Assembly (NCBI GenBank): GCA_954871525.1
Contig: OX940868.1
Span: 13,022,556-13,086,555 of the forward strand
Direction of reading: 5' to 3'
From: Parietaria judaica
Lineage: Eukaryota > Streptophyta > Magnoliopsida > Rosales > Urticaceae
Length of the DNA stretch: 64,000 nt
Part shown: piece after piece, positions 11,763-28,510 of the stretch
Layout of the letters: each line of letters starts with the position of its first letter
Position numbering within the stretch: the first letter of the stretch is position 1
Notes under the pieces: model-generated
What the model saw: the letters and a program-made list of their open reading frames with translations, nothing else
What the model was told of the DNA's origin: nothing
Database searches by the model: none
Position numbers and translations under genes: made by a program

Positions 11763-12108
11763 TAATAAAAATTACTAAGCACTTTCTAGTCCCAGTTCTT
11801 GTTTTTATTTATAGAAAAAAAAACCAATCATTCGGGCCAAAATCGAGCCGAGACCGAGCAAAACCAGATTTTGGGGCTAACATTTACACCCCTAAATTGA
11901 GGCACTTTTGGCAGATATTGTTTGAATATTAGCATTGCAAAAAGCACAAAAAAAGAGAAAGAAGATTTATAAGTAATCAGGTTCATAAAAATGAAAGAGT
12001 CTAACCTCATCATAGCAATCCAAGATAATAGAATTTCACTTACAACACAAAAATGCCAAATACCAAACCTATTAAAGACTTAAAATAGATCAAATTGACC
12101 ACCATAAT

Positions 12109-12130
12109 CCCCCTCTCTCTCTCTCTCTCT
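12109..12130. repeat. (CT)n run in the RABH1 3' region
   Basis: A CT dinucleotide run about 150 bases past the stop codon of the minus-strand RABH1 gene, probably in its 3' untranslated region. Confidence 0.8.
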
Positions 12131-12274
12131 AAACCTAGCTCTTCAGTCAGTCTTTCCCTTTCCAAACTACGCAAAGTAGTTTCCACGCGACGCAAATGCA
12201 GATGATAAAACCACTTTTTACAAATCCGACCTGAAGAAGAAACCGAAACGGACTGGCCCGAAAACTGGTCACGA

Positions 12275-16920
<4,646 letters not shown>

Positions 16921-16950
16921 TTTTGAGAGCAGAGTGTTTGGGCATGTGGA

Positions 16951-16973
16951 CACGTGCCAGCCAGGCACACGTG
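16951..16973. promoter_or_regulatory. Twin G-boxes in inverted arrangement, upstream of AP2M
   Basis: CACGTG occurs at 16951-16956 and 16968-16973 with CCAGCCAGG between them, making a near-perfect palindrome about 315 bases before the AP2M start. G-boxes bind bZIP and bHLH factors. A role here is inferred from motif and position only. Confidence 0.5.
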
Positions 16974-17043
16974 GGAGAGAGAAGCCATTTTTGGGCGACT
17001 GCAATTCGTTTGTTGAATCCAGCAGCGACTTTCAGACAAACAG

Positions 17044-17069
17044 AGAAGAAGAAGAAGAAGAAGAAGAAG
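17044..17069. repeat. (GAA)n run in the AP2M leader
   Basis: About eight GAA units lie roughly 220 bases upstream of the AP2M start codon, in the likely 5' untranslated region. Confidence 0.85.
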
Positions 17070-17288
17070 GAAGAGAACATCGATCTTCCATTGATCTCCA
17101 GGCTCGATCCTCGTATTTTCTCTTCCTGAAGACGAAGCATCAACTTCAGAGCAATCCGGTGAAGAAGCTCTCTAATTGGACGATTTCTGGCACTCCATTT
17201 CCGAATCTGAAGAGGTCTCGTCACCGGAAATTCCAGATCCGCTTCCGAATCTCCCTCTCCGATCGTCGCGTTGCTCTCTGGATCCGCG

Positions 17289-20200
17289 ATGCCGGTGGCT
17301 GCCTCCGCTATATACTTCTTGAACCTCCGGGGCGACGTGCTCATCAATCGCCTCTACCGCGACGATGTCGGGTAATTCTCCCTCTCTCTCTATAGGCGTC
17401 AGCTTGTGGATGCGGCGTCAAGCTAATCTCTAGGACATCCGATTGTACATTTCAGACGAGGTTTTCTATGCACTTTCTGGATTTGTTAGGGCTAAATTGG
17501 GTTTCCAAGCTGGTTCTGAGTTTTGGGTTACCCCCATTCCATGTATGATTTATGTGTTGAAAGTGTTTTTGCTGGTATTAGGGTGTTTTCCTTATGGGTT
17601 AAGTGCTTTTCACATACTACTAAATTGATCTTGAGCTGGATGGTCATGTAGCTCAAGTTAATCGATCTTCATGGACCAGTATTTTTTAGTCTTATTTTTC
17701 AAATTTGAATGTTCAAACCACATTCTGAAGAATCTTCGGTTGCGAAGCAATGAATAGGGACGTTGATTTGTTGGGTCTATTCTCTCAACTCATATTTTTC
17801 ACAGAAGATAACCTCTGTTTGAGTTTGAAAATTCGAATATTTGGCTCTTTAAACTCTCTTTAGCCTGCTCATTGAGTGAAAGGGTTTGGCATTCTTCATA
17901 AGCTTAATCTAAATTTTCACTTTTAAAAAAATAAAAAATATATTTGCCCCTTTGAGTAGCCAAATGGATAATAACACAGTTCTATACATGGCTTAGTTAG
18001 GGGGCAGAGATTAATAGATTGAAAATGGAGTGTATTGCTCTCTTTTTCCTTGAATACTGAGATTTTTTTTAGGGATTTTCTTGTGAATCTTTCGTAGATT
18101 ATCACCAATAAACCTCGGACATGACTTTCAATTATAAAATAAGTATATGTTGGCTACACGTTCTATTTGTTAGGAACAATTTACCATTTGTATGGCTAAT
18201 CCTGTAAGCCTTTACAGGGGAAACATGGTTGATGCTTTTCGGACGCATATAATGCAAACAAAAGAGCTTGGTATATGCCCAGTGAGGCAGATAGGCGGAT
18301 GCTCTTTCTTTTACATGAGAATAAGCAATGTCTACATAGTGATTGTAGTCAGCAGCAACGCAAATGTAGCTTGTGCATTCAAGTTTGTTGTTGAGGTTGG
18401 AAGAACCTTATCATATATGTTTATAAGATTAATCAACTATTTTAGAAAACTGAAATTCGTATTTTGTCTTGCAGGCAGTTGCATTGTTCAAATCTTACTT
18501 TGGTGGGTCATTTGATGAAGATGCAATTCGCAACAATTTTGTTCTAATTTATGAGCTATTAGATGGTGCGTTCCTACAAAACCCTCTGAAAATATTTGAG
18601 GCTTTTATATGTTATTCTTCTTTGAACTGTATAAGTTGCATACATATAATACCACCAGTCCGTAGATAGTTTTTGCTTTGACTTTGAGTAATACGAGAAG
18701 ACCATAATTACCAAAGAATAAAGTGAAAGGGCCTTCAAGTTTGACTAGCTACAAAAAAAGAAGGCCTCTTAGCTCTTTTTGTTAATTCAGAGCATTACAA
18801 TGGAAGCAATAAATAATTCGAAGTATTGAAATGGCTCTATGATGTTCAATTAGAACCCGTTTTTAGTGATTGCAGACATTTCAACTCTTAAGGAAGATAT
18901 AAAAGATTTGATTATGCACTGCACATACATTACATGTGGGTGGGATGCAATAAGGAAAACAGTAGTTTCGTCTTTTTAAACCCTAGGCTTGTGCGTTCTT
19001 CTTTTTAGATCATTAGGTATCATAATTATCTTTCCAATTTTGAATTTGTTTAGCGTAAAATCTAAATATTATGATAATTTTTTATGGTGTTGCCTATATC
19101 TAGAATAAAATGCTTTGATTAGTGTATTATTAAATTGATATAATTAATATTTCTATATAGAATAAAATTATAAAATAAAAAATACCAACTTTACGAGTTT
19201 ACTGTGATGGAACCTTTGAAGGCTATGAGATGATTCTATATGCTATTAGAGATAGGTCAATGTTAAAATTATAGTACTAAGGACTGGAGCAAGTGTGATT
19301 TTGGTTTGTAATTAAAACAATAGATTATGTGTCCGAATTCTTATTACCCAACCTCTAAGATAAAATAAATTTCGGTGGCTGCTGTGTAAGTATGTACGAA
19401 TTATGCGTCTATTGTGTTGCATCTTAGGAGTGTTTTTGGTGTATATTCTAATACAATGATGGTCAAATATATATCTTGAATCAACTTCTTTCTGGGTTGT
19501 AACATCTGCATGTGATTGCAGAAATTATGGACTTTGGTTACCCTCAAAATCTCTCCCCCGAAATTTTGAAGTTGTACATCACACAGGAAGGAGTGCGCTC
19601 ACCGTTCTCTTCTAAGGTTGGATTATTTATAATGTTGTTCTTTGTGTATTCTTTTTAAACAGCCTGTGGTAGTTGCTTATGATAAAAGCTCGTACTTGAC
19701 TGTACCGTTAATATCTGAGAAATTCTTTTTTCATCTAATTGCAACTGTACAAATAACAGCCTGCAGATAAACCTGTCCCTAATGCAACTCTACAAGTTAC
19801 CGGTGCTGTTGGTTGGCGGCGAGAAGGCCTTGCTTATAAAAAGAATGAGGTAGTTTTGAAAATTTGCATCCCTTCCTTTCCAGACTTCTATTTATTTACT
19901 AGAATTAAACATTGGTTTTTACAGGTCTTTCTGGATATCGTCGAAAGTGTGAATCTTCTTATGTCCTCAAAAGGTGAGGAATATGGCTTTATAGGTATTC
20001 CAGTTAATGAATGACCATATCTCATTATCTAACTTGAAGTTTTGTTATTTTAGGGAGTGTTCTTCGCTGTGATGTAACTGGAAAGATCCTTATGAAGTGC
20101 TTTCTCTCCGGAATGCCTGATTTAAAGTTGGGTCTAAATGACAAGATAGGCCTTGAGAAAGAGTCACAACTTAAAGCCCGTCCTACCAAAAGGTAATTAA

Positions 20201-22438
20201 TTAATCATTACCAACTGCTATATGTTGGTCCTGTTAATTAGGTTTATATATTATACTAAGAAAATTGACTTCCCCACTCTAAAGTAAGGGAAATTCATTC
20301 TTGTTTATTTCCATAAAGTACGTTGCAAATATAATAGATGGAGTTAATACTTAATGTCTAACTCTGTCTTATGTTAATATTACGTTTTTGGAAATTTGTG
20401 TTATTACTTAATCTTAAAATGCTGATGGGAACTGGTAATGAAGATGAAACTCAAATAAAATGTAAGCCAATGGTATTCCCCAAAGGGATGCGTACCAGAT
20501 ACTGTATTAAATAATCAATAAACCAAAGAACCGTTCCTCAAAAACAATGTCTTGAGTCAAATCGACGAAACAAAATATAACCACGGCATAGAGCCCCCGG
20601 TGTCACGTCATAGGAGAGATTAGGGTTTACTAATCTTTCCCCTATTGCTATCTACCAAATATAACCCACTAATACTCGTAAAGAATATAAAATAAATAAA
20701 ATTTTCCCTTTATGTAATTTTTTTTTCTTTTTGTGTTGCAAAGACTGACATTCCTTATTTTTCAGTGGCAAAACTATCGAGCTTGACGATGTCACATTCC
20801 ATCAATGTGTGAACTTGACAAGGTTCAACTCAGAGAAGACTGTCAGTTTTGTGCCACCTGATGGTGAATTCGAGTTGATGAAGTGAGTTCATGAATTCCT
20901 CTGTGACTGTCTCTTAACTTTAACATTTATATATATGTATATATGAATTGAACTCAGCTTTTCCCGTAATAAAACTCATTTCGCTTGATTGGCTTATTTT
21001 TTAAGGTACCGAATCACCGAGGGCGTGAATCTTCCGTTCCGCGTGTTGCCTACTATTAAGGAACTCGGTCGAACACGGATGGAAGTCAATGTGAAGGTAT
21101 GCAATTATTTATTTACATATTTCAATATGTGCATTTTCTTATTTTTTTTCCTATTAACATAATTTATATTAAATGACAGGTGAAGAGTGTATTTGGCGCA
21201 AAAATGTTTGCGCTAGGGGTTGTCATTAAAATCCCAGTGCCAAAACAAACTGCGAAAACGAGTTTTCAAGTTACATCTGGTCGAGCAAAGTATAATGCTG
21301 CCATTGATTGCTTGGTTTGGAAGTGAGTGTTTCACTGTCCCCTTTCAAATCCTATGCTTCATGCATCTCGTCTTATTTAATATCATATCTATGCATAATA
21401 TGAAGTATTCTACCACTTACCCACATACCGCACTAATTTGCCTGTTGTCCCCCGGTTTGGTATCTTGTGACGGATTGAGGTCCGATGAAACCCTAGAGAG
21501 AAACTGGACTAATTTTACTAAACTAATTTACTTTATAATAGAGTTTGTATATTTAATAATTACAATGACATAGATAAACAAGAAAACATAATTGAATACA
21601 ATGACTCCTTAGTGATTGCTTGTCATTTATTTTTTATATAAATTTTGCAGGATAAGAAAATTTCCGGGTCAAACTGAGCCAACAATGAGCGCAGAGGTCG
21701 AGCTTATTTCTACAATAGCGGAAAAGAAGTCATGGACGAGGCCACCGATTCAGATGGAATTTCAGGTACAGTGTTTTTGCTTATTCTGAATGCTTCAATT
21801 CTACAAATAGATATCCTAGTTGTGACAATCTGTTTAATGTAACTGTTATTGCCGGGTGTCTCCGTGTCACGTTTTACGTACATAGGATTAATATATTTTA
21901 ATTGTACCTTAGTTATTTAAATTATTTTATATAAGTTTTCTTATTATGTTTATGGCTCATAACGTTTATGATTTATCTATGTATTGCCCGGCCCACTTGG
22001 CGTAATATTTGCGTTATATAAACGAGGGTTAAGAAATGAGAAAAGCAAGCCAAGTATTATTGACTAGTTAGTTTTGCAAATTAGCGTAATTTGTTGATAG
22101 GGTTTAGAGTTGATGAGATCCACAATGTCACAACTCACAAAGATCACGAACCATGATACATGTCAACGTCTGTCATGCAGGACATTAGAGGAAAAACATT
22201 AACCCATTGAATTGTTATTTTACCAGGTTCCAATGTTTACAGCATCAGGATTACGTGTCCGTTTTCTCAAGGTTAGTCCCTGAATAATTTCCGTCTAAGC
22301 TATGTGATTGGCATGCGAGGTATTGAACACTTCATTTTACCTCATTGCTCGTTGTAGGTTTGGGAGAAAAGTGGATACAACACCGTGGAATGGGTTCGCT
22401 ACATCACGAAAGCCGGTTCATACGAAATTAGGTGTTAA
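17289..22438 (+). CDS. AP2M: AP-2 complex subunit mu
   Basis: Medium subunit of the AP-2 clathrin adaptor, which recognises cargo at the plasma membrane during endocytosis. Thirteen exons: 17289-17371, 18218-18395, 18475-18565, 19522-19616, 19760-19849, 19925-19973, 20054-20192, 20766-20882, 21006-21096, 21180-21322, 21651-21765, 22227-22271 and 22358-22438. All are in phase: 1317 nt, 438 aa, the usual plant AP2M length. It starts [20 protein letters not shown]. The N-terminal longin-type part includes [11 protein letters not shown] and the run up to about residue 140. The C-terminal mu-homology domain covers roughly residues 165-438, with [34 protein letters not shown] and the end AGSYEIRC. 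No frameshift or missing segment was seen. The gene is long because of AT-rich introns. Confidence 0.96.
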
Positions 22439-24444
22439 GAAACAGGTGAGAAGCCTTACATATTGAACCTCCAACCAGAAGGTGTTTGAGAATGTTCCCC
22501 GATTATAGTGATGTGTCGATATGTCTGTTTGTTTGAAATCAAGTTTGTTTAAGGTTGTGTTGTATATGATAGATGATTTTTTTTTGGGGTTACTACAACT
22601 GGTGATTCTGAGCATTAATTCTTTGCTTTTTGATGCCTTGGGTTTTGACCTAAGCTCTCCTCTCCTTTTCTTGTAGCCATTAAAAGAAGAAACCAAATTG
22701 TAACTGAACAAAATGCTTGACCTACTTGCCTTTGTGTCAATTTTCGGTTGCCAACTACTTCTAGGGAGTGATCAAAGCCCATCGGGAACCGGTTAACTTG
22801 GGCATCTGCTGTTCACCGATACAATTGGACAGTCGGTCGGTTATCGGGAGTTTGAATCTTGCTTTGAGGGTTGAGGGAATTTTGCAGGTTTTTGTTTCTC
22901 CTTGCAAGTAAAATGCCGTACTGGAAGTGACTTACTTTTTTACTGGAGTATAAATATCTTTACTAATTATCTAGGTAAATAAGTATTGCAAATTTATGGA
23001 AAATTCTACTGTAAATATTGGAGAAAAGTGAGCTTAATTTAAAAACGCAGAAAAATCAATGATTGACGTTTTAAGAGGACTAAACTAGGAAGCTTATTGT
23101 AAAAAAATTGCTATATGGTGTCAAAATGTAGGGTTAATTGAGGCGAAAATACTCAATAGGTATCCAACCTCATTAAAGTAGGTGAAAGTACTTAACGTTA
23201 CATTTTTGTTGCCGACCGACATTTTTTATTTAGTCAAAGTTTTGATATTTTTGCCATGATTATCTCTATTTATAATAAAAGCTCCATTAACCCATTAGTC
23301 CATTATTTTTAGTATATTCGTAAAAGCGCATTGGTGTTGAGGTACGATTTCGTAATTTAATTCGTACAAACGGGAAAATCTATTTAAATCATAAGTGGGT
23401 TTGGTCAAAACGCGGGGTCTGACCCAAGAAAGGAAGTCAACGAAGACTGGCCCATGTAAGCAGGCCCGAAAGGCCAAAGAATGAGGCCTAACTGAAGAGA
23501 AGCAGCGATACCGAAGTTTCTACCTAGTCGACACTCAGATTCACGGTCGATGAGGGTGTAGACGAGACGGGAGAGGCAACATTGGAATAAGTGGTGAGAA
23601 GCTTTAGATTCCGACCTTTAATGAGACTTAGATAAAAAGTAACTTTTTCTTTTTAATAGAGAAGTTTTATTGGCTAAAATTACATGTACTCGTATTACAA
23701 ATTATATGAAAGCAATTGATTGGCTTATTGATCAAGACGATTAAACAACTCAATTAAAGCTTAAACCGCAAGCATTCATGAAGGAAAACTGCACGACAAT
23801 GAAGGCTAGGAAGAAAGTTTGACCGAGGTCAAGGGAATAGAATCCAAGGAAGTTCAACCAAGATACTGCAAAGTGAATAATGTACTTGTAGTTGTACTCT
23901 CAAAGAATCTTGTACTAAAACACTCATACAAAATAAACACCAAGGATCCTCTTTATTTTGTCTTCCTCGTCTTTTATTTTCTCATCGGATTTAGTTTTAA
24001 CGAAAAGGCCCAAATCCTCATTTTACAAATTGAAAAGGAAAGTTTAACTACGCATCACCTCCAAGCTCAATTGGTTATTGATTTTTAAAATCTTATAAAT
24101 GTCTATCGATATACCCGTAAAATTAGACCCTCGCCCATCGAACTAATTTTCCCCAATGCACTACCTAACTTGTACAATTAAAGTAATACTAAAAGAAAAA
24201 ATGATGAACAAATAAAGATATAATATGTATAAGGAAACAATGACAAAAACACGTACTTATAATATGATTGGATCCAAAGATTTATTATTACCCAAAAACA
24301 CAAAGAAAGATTGCTCTTCTTCTTCTTCTTCTTCTTCTTCTTCTCTCCCAAAAACAACAAGAAAAGCTTAACACGATTAAGCCATTGATTCGATTTGTTT
24401 CTCCGACCACGAAACCGTGTCGTTGCGTTGCCGAGGAATTGGGG
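22439..24444. other. Intergenic stretch after AP2M
   Basis: It holds the AP2M 3' untranslated region and AT-rich DNA. At about 23132-23264 a degenerate copy of the GGGTTAATTGAGGCGAAAA-type Mutator-like end, with an inverted partner (TTTTTGCCATGATTATC), suggests an old MITE. A (TTC)n run lies at about 24315-24343 in the leader of the next gene. No other gene was recognised. Confidence 0.5.
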
Positions 24445-26894
24445 ATGAGATTTCTGAGGAGAATAGCAGGCTTTCTAGGGCTTGCCAGGGACGACCTCCA
24501 TGACCATGACCATGACCAACACGACGACGATCACCACCACCACAACCACGCCGACGAGCCCAATCGGAATCGCCCTCACATCAGAGAGACCGGCCTTCCC
24601 AGGAAGGGCTTCAGCGTTCCGGTCCAGGTCGCCGTCGAGCGATCCCACCTCCCTCCGCTTCTCGCTCCTTCCGATTCCGGCGATGGCGGAATCCAGGTTT
24701 CTCTCTCTCTCTCTATCAATTTCTTGTGCGATCGCTCAATTTCGAATGAGTTTGGATAAATTTGAAGTGTAGACTCGGAGTGTTTGGGACTTTGGGTAGT
24801 TCGTGTTCAGGATCGAATCAAGAGATTGCGTCACTGTATGTTCAATTGTGTTCGAGACTTTGTTGCAGAACAAAACTAGTATCTTTTTCCGAGAATTCTT
24901 TGTTCTCGGCTTGAATTCACTGTAATGAACTTCTTAGTTTAAGCTTCTTGGATCGGATAAAAAGCTCAAAGCTTTTGGCTTTGTGCTTTCGTATCTATAA
25001 ACAGTTTGGATTGGTTTATAAAGTCATGTACTTCTTCGAACTGATTATCGATAATTTAGATTTAGCTTTTTGTTCTCCGTTTCTCTCTTTTCATCTTCAA
25101 TCTTTTAATGATAGAGATAACAGCGGCAAATGTTACCCAAGATTAGGAGAAATTATCGATAACGCTCTCGAGGGTCTGTGTTATCCGTTTTCCATTTTGT
25201 CAGTCCCATTAGTACATAATCATTTACCATAGTAGGTGTAAAATAAAATGTGGTAATTTAAAGTTTGATTACATCAGCACGTCACTATAAACTAATGGGA
25301 AAGACATAGTGAAAACGGAAGATACATGCTCTACACTTTCATGCGATTTGGGTACTTCGACCTTTGCAAATAGAACTTAAGTACATGATCGCTAATTTTG
25401 CTAACTTAAGTATATTTGCTAATATTATCTCTTACTGATAAAAACGTTCTCCTTCTCCAGTTACTGATATAAACGGAAAAAATCTGCCCTAATACAGATT
25501 TTTTTCTTTTACCCACTTGAAGTGTTGAAAAATAGACGATTATATATCGTGTAGGGCATAAGTTTATACCCTAGGCCTCATAAAATTTAGTCCGGAGTAC
25601 CTAATTTTGCGTAAAAGTGTATGTCTAAGCCTATCATATCTCATTGATGCCAGGGCATAATATATATACACACATACATACCGGGCCAGACCGGAATAGA
25701 AAAGGGTTGTATACATTTAACGTTCTAATTATGTTCTAATTATGAGAAGGGGTATATTGATGTTAGGACACTTTCTTTGTAGGCAGCAATCGATTTCAAA
25801 TTGACTTCTTCAATGAGGGACTGATCGAACATAATATTTAGGTCTCGGTGTAGTTGGGGTTTAAGTGTATATGCCAGAATGTTAAAGGAAGTACGTGGGT
25901 AACAGTCTTGAATGATGCTCTTTAATTAGAACTCTCGATCCCTCAACAAACAAATGAAATGGTAGTTGTCATTTTTATATTACCTCACCGACTCCGCATC
26001 AGGTTTTGAGTGGTTCTTTACCTGTGCCATTACTGTCCTCTGGTCCTATCCATGGGTCTGAAGTTTACTTAGGTACGAAGAGTGTTGGGTTTACAGCTTT
26101 TTAAGTGTCGAGTTGTGAATCCTGATTCACCAAAACACAATAAAGACCCGATCAAGCTAGACTTTATAGTGAGGAGGATATTTTATGTTTATCGCATACT
26201 TTATGGTGTAGCTCCTGTTTCCGAGTATATTAGCTTTGTGGCGCCGTTATTGTAGTGCATTGAGCGCAAAGAAAGAGCTAGAACAACGGTTGTTACGCTG
26301 AAGAACTCTAATTGGATCATAGAGAATCAGATTTAATCTACAAGGGATTCTTGATGCGAACCACTATAATTCCGTGTCTCACCTTTTATTTTTTGTGTTT
26401 ATGATTTTGTTTTCGATTTGAAGATTGAAGGCAGATCGAAAACAAAATCAAACGATATTGTATTAACAAATTTTTTGTTATTACAATGTCGGTAATCATA
26501 AAGCTTAGCATTAAATCTAGGACCAATTTGAAGATGAATGTCAGCTTGTTTTTAGTAAAGCCTTTAGAACCTGAACATTGTTACCTTTCCTTTTGACATT
26601 TAGGACCAAAAAAATTAGTATCTGCAAGCTAAGTTTGTGACGCCTTGTGTCTGGCAGGGTCTGAAATGGTATACAAAACGCCTAAGGGTGGACGACGATG
26701 GAGACGTTGCAGACGAGTTCTTCGACGAAATCGCCCCTGCATCAGCATCTAATGTTGGCTCTGACGAGAAGCGGTTTCCGAAGTTCCAATTGAAATACAG
26801 CACGAAACCCGCTCGGGTGAAGCAGCAGGCTATTTCGCCAGACGGCAGGGTCCAACTGTGCGTGGAACACCAAGGCAGACTCCAATGGGTATGA
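24445..26894 (+). CDS. Plant protein of unknown function, His/Asp-rich
   Basis: Two exons, 24445-24696 and 26658-26894, joined in phase 0 across a 1961-base GT-AG intron; 162 aa. I chose the Met at 24445 (MRFLRRIAGFLGLARDD) because the homologues I remember in other plants begin like this. After a short basic-hydrophobic start comes a tract of alternating His and Asp (residues about 18-37, with HHHH), which could bind metal but may be mere low complexity. The conserved part follows: PRKGFSVPVQVAVER, then GLKWYTKRLRVDDDGDVADE and, at the end, SPDGRVQLCVEHQGRLQWV. I do not know a function. No signal peptide or membrane span is evident. The gene looks intact. Confidence 0.8.
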
Positions 26895-27479
26895 CGTCAC
26901 TTAATTGTTTTTGGTTAAAATTTAAGAAGCATGGTTCATGCTGAACTTGCGTTCGTGTCTCAAATCTGTCGGAAGCGTTTCAGATGATCCATTGTAATAT
27001 AACTATATTCCATTTATGTAGCTGTTTTATTGCTTTCACTCATAATACGACGCATTGAAATTACCTTCTGTTTCTTAATCATAACATCCACTTGCCGTTT
27101 GCGAAGCCGTCTTCACCATAGTCTAATCTTGCTATTTTTAACAAGACTACTCTTGTATTTTAAGATCATAAAAAATCAACAAAAATTTCAAAATTGAACC
27201 ATCACAATATAAAGACTTACAATCTCAACCTCAATTCAGAAGTCAAGAGCACATTGTATTATATTAAGTTTTAGCACATTGCATTCAAATCCTTCTAAAG
27301 ATTAAGTTTGACGGAAATAATTCTCACCTGTAATGAAGAAATGCATAAAAATGTGGACAAGCGGATCCAGCTCTTTCAAAGATAAAAAGCTACTTACAAC
27401 AGTGAAGGAAACAAAAACTTATAAAATAAAAAAAAAGTTCCAAGCTTCTTTATTCTATGACAGTAAAACATAGACACAG
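26895..27479. other. Convergent intergenic stretch
   Basis: The 3' untranslated regions of the His/Asp-rich protein gene (plus) and of the LEA gene (minus) face each other here. AT-rich; nothing else was recognised. Confidence 0.55.
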
Positions 27480-27940
27480 CTACATGTACTTAGCGCCAGG
27501 ATAGTGTTGCCCCGCGGGGTAGGTAGGCACAGTTGCCCCGGCCATCGGGTTAGCCGTCCCCACAGGCGCGTGGTGATGGCCGTGAGCGTGACCCGGCACG
27601 TGCGGGGCTCCGATCACCGGCCCGTGGCCGAGGTGGTGATCTTGCTTGTGAGCAGCGTGCCTGGCTTTGGCCTCATGAAGCTCCATCTTGGCTTCTGCTT
27701 CTTTCGCCTTCCTCTTCTCCTCTGCTATCTTCTTATCCTCGTGAGTCCTCGCCGATGCTTTCTCTACCTGCAATCACACACTTCGTATATATACATATTT
27801 GCATCGAACGTATTGAAATCTGCTCGCAATTGAACTTTGAGAAAGAAAGACACCTTTTCTGCAACTTTGGCGTTGTAAATATCTATCTTCTCCTTGGCAG
27901 CGCTGGCCATGTTGCTCACCTTCTCTTTTGCACCCTGCAT
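27480..27940 (-). CDS. Group-1 (PF03760-type) late embryogenesis abundant protein
   Basis: LEA_1 family proteins are small, hydrophilic, disordered proteins made in drying seeds or stressed tissue and thought to protect membranes and proteins. Two exons, 27940-27854 and 27767-27480, phase 0, 124 aa. The N-terminal half is a charged helix-prone segment, MQGAKEKVSNMASAAKEK, followed by an EKRKAKEAEAKMELHEAK stretch, the family hallmark. The C-terminal half is rich in Gly, His and Pro (GHAHGHHHAP) and ends PGAKYM. There is no signal peptide. The promoter carries ABRE and RY motifs and a TATA box, which fits seed or ABA control. The gene looks intact. Confidence 0.9.
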
Positions 27941-28054
27941 TTTCGCTCCGAGTCTGCGAATATTCTGAGTTTCTAACAAACACACACAACGCAACGAGAT
28001 TGTATATTTGGATGATACACGAGGCTTTGTGTTGGGAGATTAGAAGGATACAAT

Positions 28055-28159
28055 GTATATATATAGGGTATGGGAGTGACCGACTTTAGCTTCTATGGAG
28101 AGCTAGGGTCACGCCACGCGTAGTGATACGTGGCGTCCATGCATGCAGGGTCTACGTGG
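28055..28159 (-). promoter_or_regulatory. LEA promoter: TATA box, ABRE and RY motifs
   Basis: Upstream of the LEA gene (transcribed leftward) lie a TATA run (28055-28064), an ABRE core ACGTGGC (28128-28134), an RY repeat CATGCATGCA (28138-28147) and a second ACGTGG (28154-28159). ABRE plus RY is the classic ABI5/ABI3 combination of seed-maturation genes. Motifs were seen directly; function is inferred. Confidence 0.7.
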
Positions 28160-28510
28160 TTTGTGTCTCAGGAATTTATTTCCATTCCAAACTTATCGTT
28201 TAAACGAAACTATGGATTTTATTTTTTGGACTTTATTTTAGATAGGATAGATTCTCGTACCGAGAGGGAAAAATATTTCAAATTTCGCTAACATATGCTT
28301 TTGTTTATAAATAGATAAGTCAGAACATAGTCAATCACATAATATGATCAATACTTGCATCGCTACTAAAAGCAAGTCAGGATAAACTTTTGACTGATCA
28401 AATTATTCTTTTTTCTTCGTCGTTGATTTTGCTTGAATTGATACTCTCGTTAGATTCTGAGTTCGGAATAACCAATAATTTTATTTAAAAACAGCAATAA
28501 TAGAAAACTA

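Noticed and set aside
23440..23600. Possible RABH1 pseudogene tail, because CAGATTCACGGTCGA resembles the RABH1 last exon
   Set aside because: The likeness is about 20 bases long with no further match on either side. Chance is the better explanation.
26637..26894. Reading exon 2 of the His/Asp-rich protein gene as a separate small gene starting at MTPCVWQG
   Set aside because: The part before the splice acceptor at 26657 is intron. The joined two-exon protein fits the family in phase.
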